The notes beneath the pieces were generated by a model. The model did not search any database and was not told where the DNA came from. It was given only the letters and a program-made list of their open reading frames with translations. A stretch of DNA of 64,000 bases from Gadus chalcogrammus (Eukaryota > Chordata > Actinopteri > Gadiformes > Gadidae), in NCBI RefSeq assembly GCF_026213295.1, contig NC_079423.1, positions 19,490,477 to 19,554,476 of the forward strand. Reading direction: 5' to 3'. This document shows, in pieces, positions 33,813-46,098 of the stretch. The first letter of the stretch is position 1. Each line of letters opens with the position of its first letter. Position numbers and translations under genes: made by a program.

Positions 33813-36800
33813 CAAGTCGAAAACACATTGTTGGCCAAAAAGTGATTTTAGCGCTCTGAAAAGCATTTTGCGCTCATAAATATAAGACATGTTGATATCT
33901 CTGTCAATTTCAATGCATTGGAAGTGATCAAAAAGTGATTCTAACGCTCTGAAAAGCATTTTGCGCTCATAAACAAGAAATGTTGATATCTCTGTCAATT
34001 TCAATGCAAACGTGTTACTAAGCTCACCACAGGGTTATAGGGCCATTACTCCACCATTTGGAAGTAGTTTTGAGCAAAATCAACAATATAAGGTCGAAAA
34101 CACATTGTTGGCCAAAAAGTGATTCTAGCGCTCTGAAAAGCATATTGCTCTCATAAAAACAAGAAATGTTGATATCTCTGTCAATTTCAATGCAAACGTG
34201 TTACTAAGCTCACCACAGAGTTATAGGGCCATTACTCCACCATTTGGAAGTAGTTTTGAGCAAAATCAACAATGTAAGGTCAAAAACACATGGTTGGCCA
34301 AAAAGTGATTCTTATCGCTCTGAAAAGCATTTTGCGCTCATAAAAATAAGACATGTTGATATCTCTGTCAATTTCAATGCAAACGTGTTACTAAGCTTAC
34401 CAAAGGGTTGAAGGGCCAAACTCCACCATTTGGAAGTGATCAAAAAGTTATTCTAACGCTCTGAAAAGCATTTTGCGCTCATAAACAAGAAATGTTGATA
34501 TCTCTGTCAATTTCAATGCAAACGTGTTACTAAGCTCACCACAGGGTTATAGGGCCATTACTCCACCATTTGGAAGTAGTTTTGAGCAAAATCAACAATG
34601 TAAGGTCAAAAACACATTGTTGGCCAAAAAGTGATTCTAGCGCTCTGAAAAGCATTTTGCGCTCATAAAAATAAGACATGTTGATATCTCTGTCAATTTC
34701 AATGCATTGGAAGTGATCAAAAAGTGATTCTAACGCTCTGAAAAGCATTTTGCGCTCATAAACAAGAAATGTTGATATCTCTGTCAATTTCAATGCAAAC
34801 GTGTTACTAAGCTCACCGTAGCGTTATAGGGCCAACTCCACCATTTGGAAGTGATCAAAAAGTGATTCTAACGCTCTGAAAAGCATTTTGCACTCATAAA
34901 CAAGAAATGTTGATATCTCTGTCAATTTCAATGCAAACGTGTTACTAAGCTCACCGTAGCGTTATAGGGCCAACTCCACCATTTGGAAGTGATCAAAAAG
35001 TGATTCTAACGCTCTGAAAAGCATTTTGCGCTCATAAACAAGAAATGTTGATATCTCTGTCAATTTCAATGCAAACGTGTTACTAAGCTCACCACAGGGT
35101 TATAGGGCCATTACTCCACCATTTGGAAGTAGTTTTGAGCAAAATCAACAATGTAAGGTCAAAAACACATTGTTGGCCAAAAAGTGATTCTAGCGCTCTT
35201 AAATGCATTTTGCGCTCATAAAAATAAGACATGTTGATATCTCTGTCAATTTCAATGCAAACGTGTTACTAAGCTGACCAAAGGGTTGAAGGGCCAAACT
35301 CCACGATTTGGAAGTGATCAAAAAGTGATTCTAACGCTCTGAAAAGCATTTTGCGCTCATAAACAAGAAATGTTGATATCTCTGTCAATTTCAATGCAAA
35401 CGTGTTACTAAGCTCACCGTAGCGTTATAGGGCCAACTCCACCATTTGGAAGTGATCAAAAAGTGATTCTAACGCTCTGAAAAGCATTTTGCACTCATAA
35501 ACAAGAAATGTTGATATCTCTGTCAATTTCAATGCAAACGTGTTACTAAGCTCACCGTAGCGTTATAGGGCCAACTCCACCATTTGGAAGTGATCAAAAA
35601 GTGATTCTAACGCTCTGAAAAGCATTTTGCGCTCATAAACAAGAAATGTTGATATCTCTGTCAATTTCAATGCAAACGTGTTACTAAGCTCACCACAGGG
35701 TTATAGGGCCATTACTCCACCATTTGGAAGTAGTTTTGAGCAAAATCAACAATATAAGGTCGAAAACACATTGTTGGCCAAAAAGTGATTCTAGCGCTCT
35801 GAAAAGCATATTGCTCTCATAAAAACAAGAAATGTTGATATCTCTGTCAATTTCAATGCAAACGTGTTACTAAGCTCACCACAGAGTTATAGGGCCATTA
35901 CTCCACCATTTGGAAGTAGTTTTGAGCAAAATCAACAATGTAAGGTCAAAAACACATTGTTGGCCAAAAAGTGATTCTTATCGCTCTGAAAAGCATTTTG
36001 CGCTCATAAAAATAAGACATGTTGATATCTCTGTCAATTTCAATGCAAACGTGTTACTAAGCTTACCAAAGGGTTGAAGGGCCAAACTCCACCATTTGGA
36101 AGTGATCAAAAAGTTATTCTAACGCTCTGAAAAGCATTTTGCGCTCATAAACAAGAAATGTTGATATCTCTGTCAATTTCAATGCAAACGTGTTACTAAG
36201 CTCACCACAGGGTTATAGGGCCATTACTCCACCATTTGGAAGTAGTTTTGAGCAAAATCAACAATGTAAGGTCAAAAACACATTGTTGGCCAAAAAGTGA
36301 TTCTAGCGCTCTGAAAAGCATTTTGCGCTCATAAAAATAAGACATGTTGATATCTCTGTCAATTTCAATGCATTGGAAGTGATCAAAAAGTGATTCTAAC
36401 GCTCTGAAAAGCATTTTGCGCTCATAAACAAGAAATGTTGATATCTCTGTCAATTTCAATGCAAACGTGTTACTAAGCTCACCGTAGCGTTATAGGGCCA
36501 ACTCCACCATTTGGAAGTGATCAAAAAGTGATTCTAACGCTCTGAAAAGCATTTTGCACTCATAAACAAGAAATGTTGATATCTCTGTCAATTTCAATGC
36601 AAACGTGTTACTAAGCTCACCGTAGCGTTATAGGGCCAACTCCACCATTTGGAAGTGATCAAAAAGTGATTCTAACGCTCTGAAAAGCATTTTGCGCTCA
36701 TAAACAAGAAATGTTGATATCTCTGTCAATTTCAATGCAAACGTGTTACTAAGCTCACCACAGGGTTATAGGGCCATTACTCCACCATTTGGAAGTAGTT

Positions 36801-39800
36801 TTGAGCAAAATCAACAATATAAGGTCGAAAACACATTGTTGGCCAAAAAGTGATTCTAGCGCTCTGAAAAGCATATTGCTCTCATAAAAACAAGAAATGT
36901 TGATATCTCTGTCAATTTCAATGCAAACGTGTTACTAAGCTCACCACAGAGTTATAGGGCCATTACTCCACCATTTGGAAATAGTTTTGAGCAAAATCAA
37001 CAATGTAAGGTCAAAAACACATTGTTGGCCAAAAAGTGATTCTTATCGCTCTGAAAAGCATTTTGCGCTCATAAAAATAAGACATGTTGATATCTCTGTC
37101 AATTTCAATGCAAACGTGTTACTAAGCTTACCAAAGGGTTGAAGGGCCAAACTCCACCATTTGGAAGTGATCAAAAAGTGATTCTAACGCTCTGAAAAGC
37201 ATTTTGCGCTCATAAACAAGAAATGTTGATATCTCTGTCAATTTCAATGCAAACGTGTTACTAAGCTCACCACAGGGTTATAGGGCCATTACTCCACCAT
37301 TTGGAAGTAGTTTTGAGCAAAATCAACAATGTAAGGTCAAAAACACATTGTTGGCCAAAAAGTGATTCTAGCGCTCTGAAAAGCATTTTGCGCTCATAAA
37401 AATAAGACATGTTGATATCTCTGTCAATTTCATTGCATTGGAAGTGATCAAAAAGTGATTCTAACGCTCTGAAAAGCATTTTGCGCTCATAAACAAGAAA
37501 TGTTGATATCTCTGTCAATTTCAATGCAAACGTGTTACTAAGCTCACCGTAGCGTTATAGGGCCAACTCCACCATTTGGAAGTGATCAAAAAGTGATTCT
37601 AACGCTCTGAAAAGCATTTTGCACTCATAAACAAGAAATGTTGATATCTCTGTCAATTTCAATGCAAACGTGTTACTAAGCTCACCGTAGCGTTATAGGG
37701 CCAACTCCACCATTTGGAAGTGATCAAAAAGTGATTCTAACGCTCTGAAAAGCATTTTGCGCTCATAAACAAGAAATGTTGATATCTCTGTCAATTTCAA
37801 TGCAAACGTGTTACTAAGCTCACCACAGGGTTATAGGGCCATTACTCCACCATTTGGAAGTAGTTTTGAGCAAAATCAACAATGTAAGGTCAAAAACACA
37901 TTGTTGGCCAAAAAGTGATTCTAGCGCTCTTAAATGCATTTTGCGCTCATAAAAATAAGACATGTTGATATCTCTGTCAATTTCAATGCAAACGTGTTAC
38001 TAAGCTGACCAAAGGGTTGAAGGGCCAAACTCCACGATTTGGAAGTGATCAAAAAGTGATTCTAACGCTCTGAAAAGCATTTTGCGCTCATAAACAAGAA
38101 ATGTTGATATCTCTGTCAATTTCAATGCAAACGTGTTACTAAGCTCACCGTAGCGTTATAGGGCCAACTCCACCATTTGGAAGTGATCAAAAAGTGATTC
38201 TAACGCTCTGAAAAGCATTTTGCGCTCATAAACAAGAAATGTTGATATCTCTGTCAATTTCAATGCAAACGTGTTACTAAGCTCACCGTAGCGTTATAGG
38301 GCCAACTCCACCATTTGGAAGTGATCAAAAAGTGATTCTAACGCTCTGAAAAGCATTTTGCGCTCATAAACAAGAAATGTTGATATCTCTGTCAATTTCA
38401 ATGCAAACGTGTTACTAAGCTCACCACAGGGTTATAGGGCCATTACTCCACCATTTGGAAGTAGTTTTGAGCAAAATCAACAATGTAAGGTCAAAAACAC
38501 ATTGTTGGCCAAAAAGTGATTCTAGCGCTCTGAAAAGCATTTTGCGCTCATAAAAATAAGACATGTTGATATCTCTGTCAATTTCAATGCAAACGTGTTA
38601 CTAAGCTTACCAAAGGGTTGAAGGGCCAAACTCCACCATTTGGAAGTGATCAAAAAGTGATTCTAACGCTCTGAAAAGCATTTTGCGCTCATAAACAAGA
38701 AATGTTGATATCTCTGTCAATTTCAATGCAAACGTGTTACTAAGCTCACCGTAGCGTTATAGGGCCAACTCCACCATTTGGAAGTGATTTGGAAGAGCGT
38801 TAGAGCGCAAAACGCTCTGAAAAGCATTTTGCGCTCATAAAAATAAGACATGTCGATATCTCTGTCAATTTCAATGCAAACGTGTTACTAAGCTTACCAA
38901 AGGGTTGAAGGGCCAAACTCCACCATTTGGAAGTGATCAAAAAGTGATTCTAACGCTCTGAAAAGCATTTTGCGCTCGTTAACAAGAAATGTTGATATCT
39001 CTGTCAATTTCAATGCAAACGTGTTACTAAGCTGACCGTAGCGTTATAGGGCCAACTCCACCATTTGGAAGTGATCAAAAAGTGATTCTAACGCTCTGAA
39101 AAGCATTTTGCGCTCGTAAACAAGAAATGTTGATATCTCTGTCAATTTCAATGCAAACATGTTACTAAGCTCATCACAGGTTTATAGGGCCATTACTCCA
39201 CCATTTGGAAGTAGTTTTGAGCAAAATCAACAATGTAAGGTCAAAAACACATTGTGGGCCAAAAAGTGATTCTAGCGCTCTGAAAAGCATTTTGCGCTCA
39301 TAAAAATAAGACATGTTGATATCTCTGTCAATTTCAATGCAAACGTGTTACTAAGCTTACCAAAGGGTTGAAGGGCCAAACTCCACCATTTGGAAGTGAT
39401 CAAAAAGTGATTCTAACGCTCTGAAAAGCATTTTGCGCTCATAAACAAGAAATGTTGATATCTCTGTCAATTTCAATGCAAACGTGTTACTAAGCTCACC
39501 ACAGGGTTATAGGGCCATTACTCCACCATTTGGAAGTAGTTTTGAGCAAAATCAACAATGTCAGGTCAAAAACACATTGTTGGCCAAAAAGTGATTCTAG
39601 CGCTCTGAAAAGCATTTTGCGCTCATAAAAATAAGACATGTTGATATCTCTGTCAATTTCAATGCAAACGCGTTACTAAGCTCACCACAGGGTTATAGGG
39701 CCATTACTCCACCATTTGGAAGTAGTTTTGAGCAAAATCAACAATGTAAGGTCAAAAACACATTGTTGGCCAAAAAGTGATTCTGGCGCTCTGAAAAGCA

Positions 39801-41956
39801 TTTTGCGCTCATAAAAATAAGACATGTTGATATCTCTGTCAATTTCAATGCAAACGTGTTACTAAGCTCACCACAGAGTTATAGGGCCATTACTCCACCA
39901 TTTGGAAGTAGTTTTGAGCAAAATCAACAATGTAAGGTCAAAAACACATTGTTGGCCAAAAAGTGATTCTTATCGCTCTGAAAAGCATTTTGCGCTCATA
40001 AAAATAAGACATGTTGATATCTCTGTCAATTTCAATGCAAACGTGTTACTAAGCTTACCAAAGGGTTGAAGGGCCAAACTCCACCATTTGGAAGTGATCA
40101 AAAAGTGATTCTAACGCTCTGAAAAGCATTTTGCGCTCGTAAACAAGAAATGTTGATATCTCTGTCAATTTCAATGCAAACGTGTTACTAAGCTGACCGT
40201 AGCGTTATAGGGCCAACTCCACCATTTGGAAGTGATCAAAAAGTGATTCTAACGCTCTGAAAAGCATTTTGCGCTCGTAAACAAGAAATGTTGATATCTC
40301 TGTCAATTTCAATGCAAACGTGTTACTAAGCTCATCACAGGTTTATAGGGCCATTACTCCACCATTTGGAAGTAGTTTTGAGCAAAATCAACAATGTAAG
40401 GTCAAAAACACATTGTGGGCCAAAAAGTGATTCTAGCGCTCTGAAAAGCATTTTGCGCTCATAAAAATAAGACATGTTGATATCTCTGTCAATTTCAATG
40501 CAAACGTGTTACTAAGCTTACCAAAGGGTTGAAGGGCCAAACTCCACCATTTGGAAGTGATCAAAAAGTGATTCTAACGCTCTGAAAAGCATTTTGCGCT
40601 CATAAACAAGAAATGTTGATATCTCTGTCAATTTCAATGCAAACGTGTTACTAAGCTCACCACAGGGTTATAGGGCCATTACTCCACCATTTGGAAGTAG
40701 TTTTGAGCAAAATCAACAATGTCAGGTCAAAAACACATTGTTGGCCAAAAAGTGATTCTAGCGCTCTGAAAAGCATTTTGCGCTCATAAAAATAAGACAT
40801 GTTGATATCTCTGTCAATTTCAATGCAAACGCGTTACTAAGCTCACCACAGGGTTATAGGGCCATTACTCCACCATTTGGAAGTAGTTTTGAGCAAAATC
40901 AACAATGTAAGGTCAAAAACACATTGTTGGCCAAAAAGTGATTCTTATCGCTCTGAAAAGCATTTTGCGCTCATAAAAATAAGACATGTTGATATCTCTG
41001 TCAATTTCAATGCAAACGTGTTACTAAGCTTACCAAAGGGTTGAAGGGCCAAACTCCACCATTTGGAAGTGATCAAAAAGTGATTCTAACGCTCTGAAAA
41101 GCATTTTGCGCTCGTAAACAAGAAATGTTGATATCTCTGTCAATTTCAATGCAAACGTGTTACTAAGCTGACCGTAGCGTTATAGGGCCAACTCCACCAT
41201 TTGGAAGTGATCAAAAAGTGATTCTAACGCTCTGAAAAGCATTTTGCGCTCGTAAACAAGAAATGTTGATATCTCTGTCAATTTCAATGCAAACGTGTTA
41301 CTAAGCTCATCACAGGTTTATAGGGCCATTACTCCACCATTTGGAAGTAGTTTTGAGCAAAATCAACAATGTAAGGTCAAAAACACATTGTGGGCCAAAA
41401 AGTGATTCTAGCGCTCTGAAAAGCATTTTGCGCTCATAAAAATAAGACATGTTGATATCTCTGTCAATTTCAATGCAAACGTGTTACTAAGCTTACCAAA
41501 GGGTTGAAGGGCCAAACTCCACCATTTGGAAGTGATCAAAAAGTGATTCTAACGCTCTGAAAAGCATTTTGCGCTCATAAACAAGAAATGTTGATATCTC
41601 TGTCAATTTCAATGCAAACGTGTTACTAAGCTCACCACAGAGTTATAGGGCCATTACTCCACCATTTGGAAGTAGTTTTGAGCAAAATCAACAATGTAAG
41701 GTCAAAAACACATTGTTGGCCAAAAAGTGATTCTTATCGCTCTGAAAAGCATTTTGCGCTCATAAAAATAGGACATGTTGATATCTCTGTCAATTTCAAT
41801 GCAAACGTGTTACTAAGCTTACCAAAGGGTTGAAGGGCCAAACTCCACCATTTGGAAGTGATCAAAAAGTGATTCTAACGCTCTGAAAAGCATTTTGCGC
41901 TCATAAACAAGAAATGTTGATATCTCTGTCAATTTCAATGCAAACGTGTTGTTGAT
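33813..41956. repeat. Satellite block B
   Basis: The variant changes here: ttggccaaaaagtg replaces ttggtcaaaaagtg, and units are about 138-141 bp (gatcaaaaag at 34715, 34853, 34991) and about 184 bp (34991 to 35175), with truncated units of about 93 bp in which aatgca jumps to ttggaagtg. Blocks repeat with offsets of 1666 (34536 to 36202) and 1065 (36202 to 37267). It ends in mid-unit at about 41950, where the gypsy LTR fragment begins. No gene is seen. Confidence 0.93.
38795..38817. repeat. Fold-back micro-inversion within a satellite unit
   Basis: Arms gagcgtt (38795-38801) and aacgctc (38811-38817) enclose agagcgcaa. The first part is the reverse complement of the normal unit motif ttgcgctc...aacgctc, so a short piece is inverted at a unit junction. 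The same junction recurs at 61139-61161. Confidence 0.85.
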
Positions 41957-42280
41957 CTGATCTTGCCTTTCCACGCTACTCTGCTTCGCTGCTGCATTGC
42001 TGGCTGATATTGCCTTTCCACGCTTCACTGCTGCTGCACGCCGTGTTGTTTACTTCACGTGCTTTGCTCCGGCTGGCACCTCGTGCCTACTGCCGCCTGT
42101 CGCTGCGGCGCACCCCCCCCGAGGTAGTTCTACCAAGGGTGTTCATCCAGTGTGCCTTTTAACCGGGGTTTCCCCATATCCGTGTGTGCATGAGTGTTGA
42201 TGTGTGTTCTAATTATTTGAATGATTTGTTTTCTTTTGGTTTGATTACTTATCTAGTTCTGCGTTTATCTCAACTATTTT
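41957..42280 (+). repeat. Element 1 upstream LTR, fragment truncated at both ends
   Basis: Matches about 56163-56510 of the downstream LTR with few differences (for example a 7-bp tactccg absent here). About 520 bp of the LTR start and all of its end, the primer-binding site and first leader bases are missing. It stops inside the first copy of the LTR tandem repeat. Confidence 0.88.
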
Positions 42281-42300
42281 GTGAGGGAGAACTCCCTCAC
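42281..42300. repeat. Perfect 9-bp-arm hairpin at the LTR/leader junction
   Basis: gtgagggagaactccctcac: arms of 9 bp with a 2-nt loop, exactly where LTR sequence changes to leader sequence. A deletion repaired through fold-back synthesis would leave such a mark. Confidence 0.85.
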
Positions 42301-42360
42301 TATAGGTTTGACTTTCGTGGTGCTTTTGCATCATCGTAGTGTAGTGAGTTTGTAGTAATA

Positions 42361-43421
42361 ATGGAGGAGGAAACTCAGGAACTTAGAGAGCTGATTGCAC
42401 AGTTAAAAGCAGATAATGAGCGGTTGCGACAGGGACAGGCTGGCTCAAGTGCTCTACAGTCTACCTCTTCAGCAGTACCTGCTGCCTCTCCTACTTCTGT
42501 TCCCTCTGTAGCAGAGAGACTAATTTTTGTGCCTAGAGATAGGAAGTGTACCATCTTTAGGGGAAGGACAGGCATAGGATTGAGTGAGTGGGTGGAGGAG
42601 GTGCAGGCGAGTGTGAGGGCTCGACATCTGTCCCGGTCTGACCAGGCGTTTTTTTTGTTCGACCACCTAGAGGGAGAGGCCAAGGAGGAGATAAAGTATC
42701 GCTCTGCCTCTGAGAGAGAGGACCCCGCTAGAATACTTGCCATTTTAGACGAGCTGTATGGGTGCTCAGAGTCGTATGTTGGAGTGCTGCAAGCTTTCTT
42801 TTCCAGAGGTCAACAAGAAGGAGAAACGCTTCAGGAGTTCTCCCTCGCGTTGATGAGCCTCATGGGGAAAGTGAAGCGGTGCGCCCCCGCTGACATGCCA
42901 CACGCCGGGGCCCTTCTGAGAGATCAATTTGTTGAGCACATCTTGAATAGTTCCTTGCGACGCGAGTTGAAGCAGTTGGTGCGTCGCCAAACCTGATAGC
43001 ACCTTGCTTGAGGTGAGGGCCGAGGCGATTCGATGGGAGCGTGAGGGTTTGCCTGGTGGTGTGAGAGGTCGCAGCCATAGTGGTCCCCTTAGTGTATGGT
43101 GTCCAGTATGGTGTTCATGGTGCCCCCCAGGCTATTGCCCCACCTACCGCGGTGTCTGAGATGAGCGAGATGAGGGAGATGTTGAAGCGTCAACAAGAGC
43201 AGCTTGATCAGCTTGTAGGAAGCATTGCTCAGCTACAAAACTCCAACCAGTACCGTCGTCCACCACGGCCTGGGCCTCTAATATGCAGGCGTTGTAACCA
43301 GCCGGGACACTATGCAAATGAGTGTGATGGCGAGCGCGTTCCCTCTCGTTCACAGTTTCCCTCACGACCCCCCTTGAATGCTGATCGACAATCTCGCCCT
43401 CATTCCATGTCGGAAAACTAG
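42361..43421 (+). pseudogene. Element 1 gag, broken by two frameshifts
   Basis: Capsid-type Gag from ATG 42361: ELRELIAQLKADNERL opens both this gag and that of element 2. A Retrotrans_gag-like core has FVPRDRKC, DHLEGEAKEEIKYR and RRELKQLVRRQ. The frame shifts near 42992 (stop at 42994) and again near 43080, then gives the zinc knuckle CRRCNQPGHYANEC and ends at TAG 43419-43421. The homologous gag of element 2 has neither shift. Inactive as it stands. Confidence 0.88.
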
Positions 43422-43456
43422 TGCCCATCGAACTGCAGAGCCACAGTTCGGGTGGG
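43412..43456 (+). promoter_or_regulatory. Degenerate -1 frameshift site with conserved hairpin, element 1
   Basis: GGAAAAC just before the gag TAG replaces the canonical GGGAAAC of element 2, so the slip site is weakened. After 5 nt a 12-bp stem follows: 43424-43435 with 43444-43456, one bulged G and an 8-nt loop. Compared with element 2 the stem is retained despite sequence change (a C-G pair there is a T-G pair here; the bulge is T there and G here). Confidence 0.7.
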
Positions 43457-43905
43457 GCCGCCACTGGCTCTCAAGCTGTTTCACATAACATGGATGCGTC
43501 TGGATTGATTTCGTCTTGCCCCCATTTGGATGTCGATATGGGCGGCATGAAGGTCCCTTGTCTGGTGGACACCGGCTCCATGGTGTCTACCATTTCTGAG
43601 AGCTTCTTTCGCCAACATCTTGAACCTTGGGGCCAGGAGCGCCTCCGTTCTTGTCATTGGTTGGAGCTCAGAGCTGCCAACGGTCTGACTATTCCTTACC
43701 TCGGATATTTGGAACTTGACGTGAAACTTTGTGGCAAATTGATGCCGCAATGCGGTGTTTTGGTGGTTAGGGACCCGCCTGGTGGCATGCCTTCTCGAGT
43801 GCCTGGTATCCTGGGGATGAACGTGATTCGTAAGTGCTACCATGACCTTTTTGGCCAACATGGTGTAGCGTTGTTCTCCCAGGTCTGCATCTCTGAAGCC
43901 CCCAA
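43421..43905 (+). pseudogene. Element 1 pol: protease segment
   Basis: Retropepsin-type aspartic protease in the -1 frame relative to gag. The active-site motif VDTGSMVS is present, with later PGILGMNVI matching the second conserved turn. The frame shifts near 43905-43912 into the RT-bearing frame; the old frame runs on to 43993. Compared with element 2 the domain is otherwise complete. Confidence 0.85.
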
Positions 43906-46098
43906 AGCCAGTTGTGCAGGCACTGCAACAGTGTCATCATGCAAGTGTCCTATCTCCCTCAGACACTCCAGGGGCGGTGAAGGTCAGGGGTAAGAGGAGC
44001 TGGCAGATTCCGGGTGGTGTTATGAGAATGGTGGCCGCCACATGTTCTGAGCAGTACTCAGGTTCTACGGTACTTTTTGAGCCTTTGGATGCTGGTTTGC
44101 CTGCGGGGTTGCTGGCTTCCCCTTCTTTAGTTTGCGTTATAAGGGGTACAGCCTATATACCTGTTATTAATGTTGGCTGCAACGATGTTATGTTGTACCC
44201 CCGCACTGTTGTTGGCACACTGGACTTCGTGAACGTGGTCAGCCTTCCTGCAGGAGTCACCGAGGTGCCATCAAATGTGGCCACTGTGTCTTCCCAGACA
44301 GCTTCACCCAGTGTGCAGCAACAGGTGGACGATGTGGATGTGTCGCCATTGTCGGTTGGTGAACAGGGTCAGGTGAGGTCACTACTTGGACATTACGCTT
44401 CAGTTTTCTCCACCAGTGACACCGATCTGGGTTGTACTAACCTCATCTCCCACGACATTCCTTTGATTGATGATACTCCAGTGGCGCAGCGTTATAGGCG
44501 CATTCCACCCTCAGAGTATGAGGTGGTGAAGGAACACATCAATCAACTGCTCTCATCTCAAGTAATTCGGGAGAGTAGCAGCCCCTACGCGTCCCCGATT
44601 GTGTTGGTACGGAAAAAGGGTGGCAAACTACGCATGTGCGTTGATTACCGGCAGCTTAATCGTAAGACCCGCAGAGACGCCTTCCCTCTACCACGCATAG
44701 AAGAGTCTTTGGACGCATTGTCCGGTGCTTGCTGGTTTTCAACCCTGGACTTGACCAGTGGCTGTCACCAGGTGCCAGTCACTGAGACCGACCGGCCAAA
44801 GACCGCGTTTTGTACACCTTTCGGTTTATTTGAGTGGAACAGAATGCCTTTTGGGCTCTGTAATGCGCCCAGCACTTTCCAAAGGTTGATGCAACGCATC
44901 TTTGGTGACCAGCAGTGTCAGTCTTTATTGTTATATCTTGATGATATTGTTGTGTTCTCCTCCACTATTGAACAGCATCTGGAGCGACTCAAAGTGGTGC
45001 TGGAGCGGCTTCAATGCGAGGGGCTTAAAGCCAAGCTCAGCAAGTGCTCGTTCTTTCGTAAAGAGGTGCACTACTTGGGCCATGTGATATCGGCTGATGG
45101 TGTCTCCACAGATCCGGCCAAGATTGAAGTGGTTGCTAATTGGCCGTTTCCCGCTACTGCCTCGGAGCTTCGTTCTTTCCTTGGTTTCGCCAGTTATTAC
45201 CGGCGGTTTGTGGAGGGATTCGCTAAACTGGCAGCTCCTCTGCATAGGGCTGTGGCTGAGTGTGGTGGCACCAAGAAGCCTGACCAGCGGTTTTCCAGGT
45301 GTTGGACTGAAGAGTGTAACAAGAACTTTGAAACACTGAAAGCGAAGCTCACCACTGCGCCCGTGTTGGCTTATGCAGACTTCACCCTTCCATTCATTCT
45401 GGAGGTCGATGCAAGCTATGGTGGCTTGGGCGCAGTCCTCTCTCAGACTCAGGCGGGCAAGGTGAGGCCGATAGCCTATGCTAGCAGGGGCCTGGGACCT
45501 ACAGAGAGGAACATGGCGAACTATAGCTCTATGAAACTCGAGTTCTTGGCCCTTAAGTGGGCCATGACAGAGAAGTTCAGAGAGTACTTGTTGGGAAATA
45601 GATGTGTTGTGTATAACAACCCCCTCAGTCATTTGTCTTCTGCTAAGCTGGCTGCTACTGAGCAGAGGTGGGCAGCCCAGCTAGCCTCTTTCGATTTCGA
45701 AATCAAGTATCGATCAGGGAAGAGCAACACCAATGCCGATGCTCTCTCTCGTCAGCACCCATCTGGTCCCCAGGATGTAGAGGCGATGCTTCCAGGGACA
45801 GCCATACCGAAGGCTTTGCAGCAAGCGTTGGGTTTGGGAAAGGCAGAGGCCACCCAAGCTACCATCACAGCCATGCCACAGCTTACTCCGCCTGAACTTC
45901 GTCTCGCTCAACAGACTGACCCTGTGATACAGGAACTGTTGGTGTTTTGGAGGAGGAAGCAGCGTCCTAGTAGTGAGGAGCGGGCACAGCTCTCCCAAGC
46001 TACGCTAGTGTTGCTGCGGCAGTGGGATCGCCTGCTTGAGAGGGATGATGTCCTGTACCGAAAAGTGTTCCGACCTGATGGTGCTGAAGCCATGTACA
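43906..46098 (+). pseudogene. Element 1 pol: reverse transcriptase and RNase H segment
   Basis: RT motifs: YASPIVLVRKKGGKLRMCVDY, AFCTPFGLFEWNRMPFGL and YLDD (44934-44945). RNase H starts ILEVDASYGGLG and ends NADALSR. At about 45613 the sequence reads RCVVYNNPLSHL where element 2 has RCIIFTDNNPLSHL: two codons including the catalytic Asp of TDN are missing. RNase H should therefore be inactive. The frame is lost again at about 46098-46102, before the integrase. Confidence 0.88.

Noticed and set aside
18539..41956. CRISPR-like appearance of regularly repeated sequence
   Set aside because: Units are over 100 bp and there are no unique spacers or cas genes; this is a eukaryotic tandem satellite.
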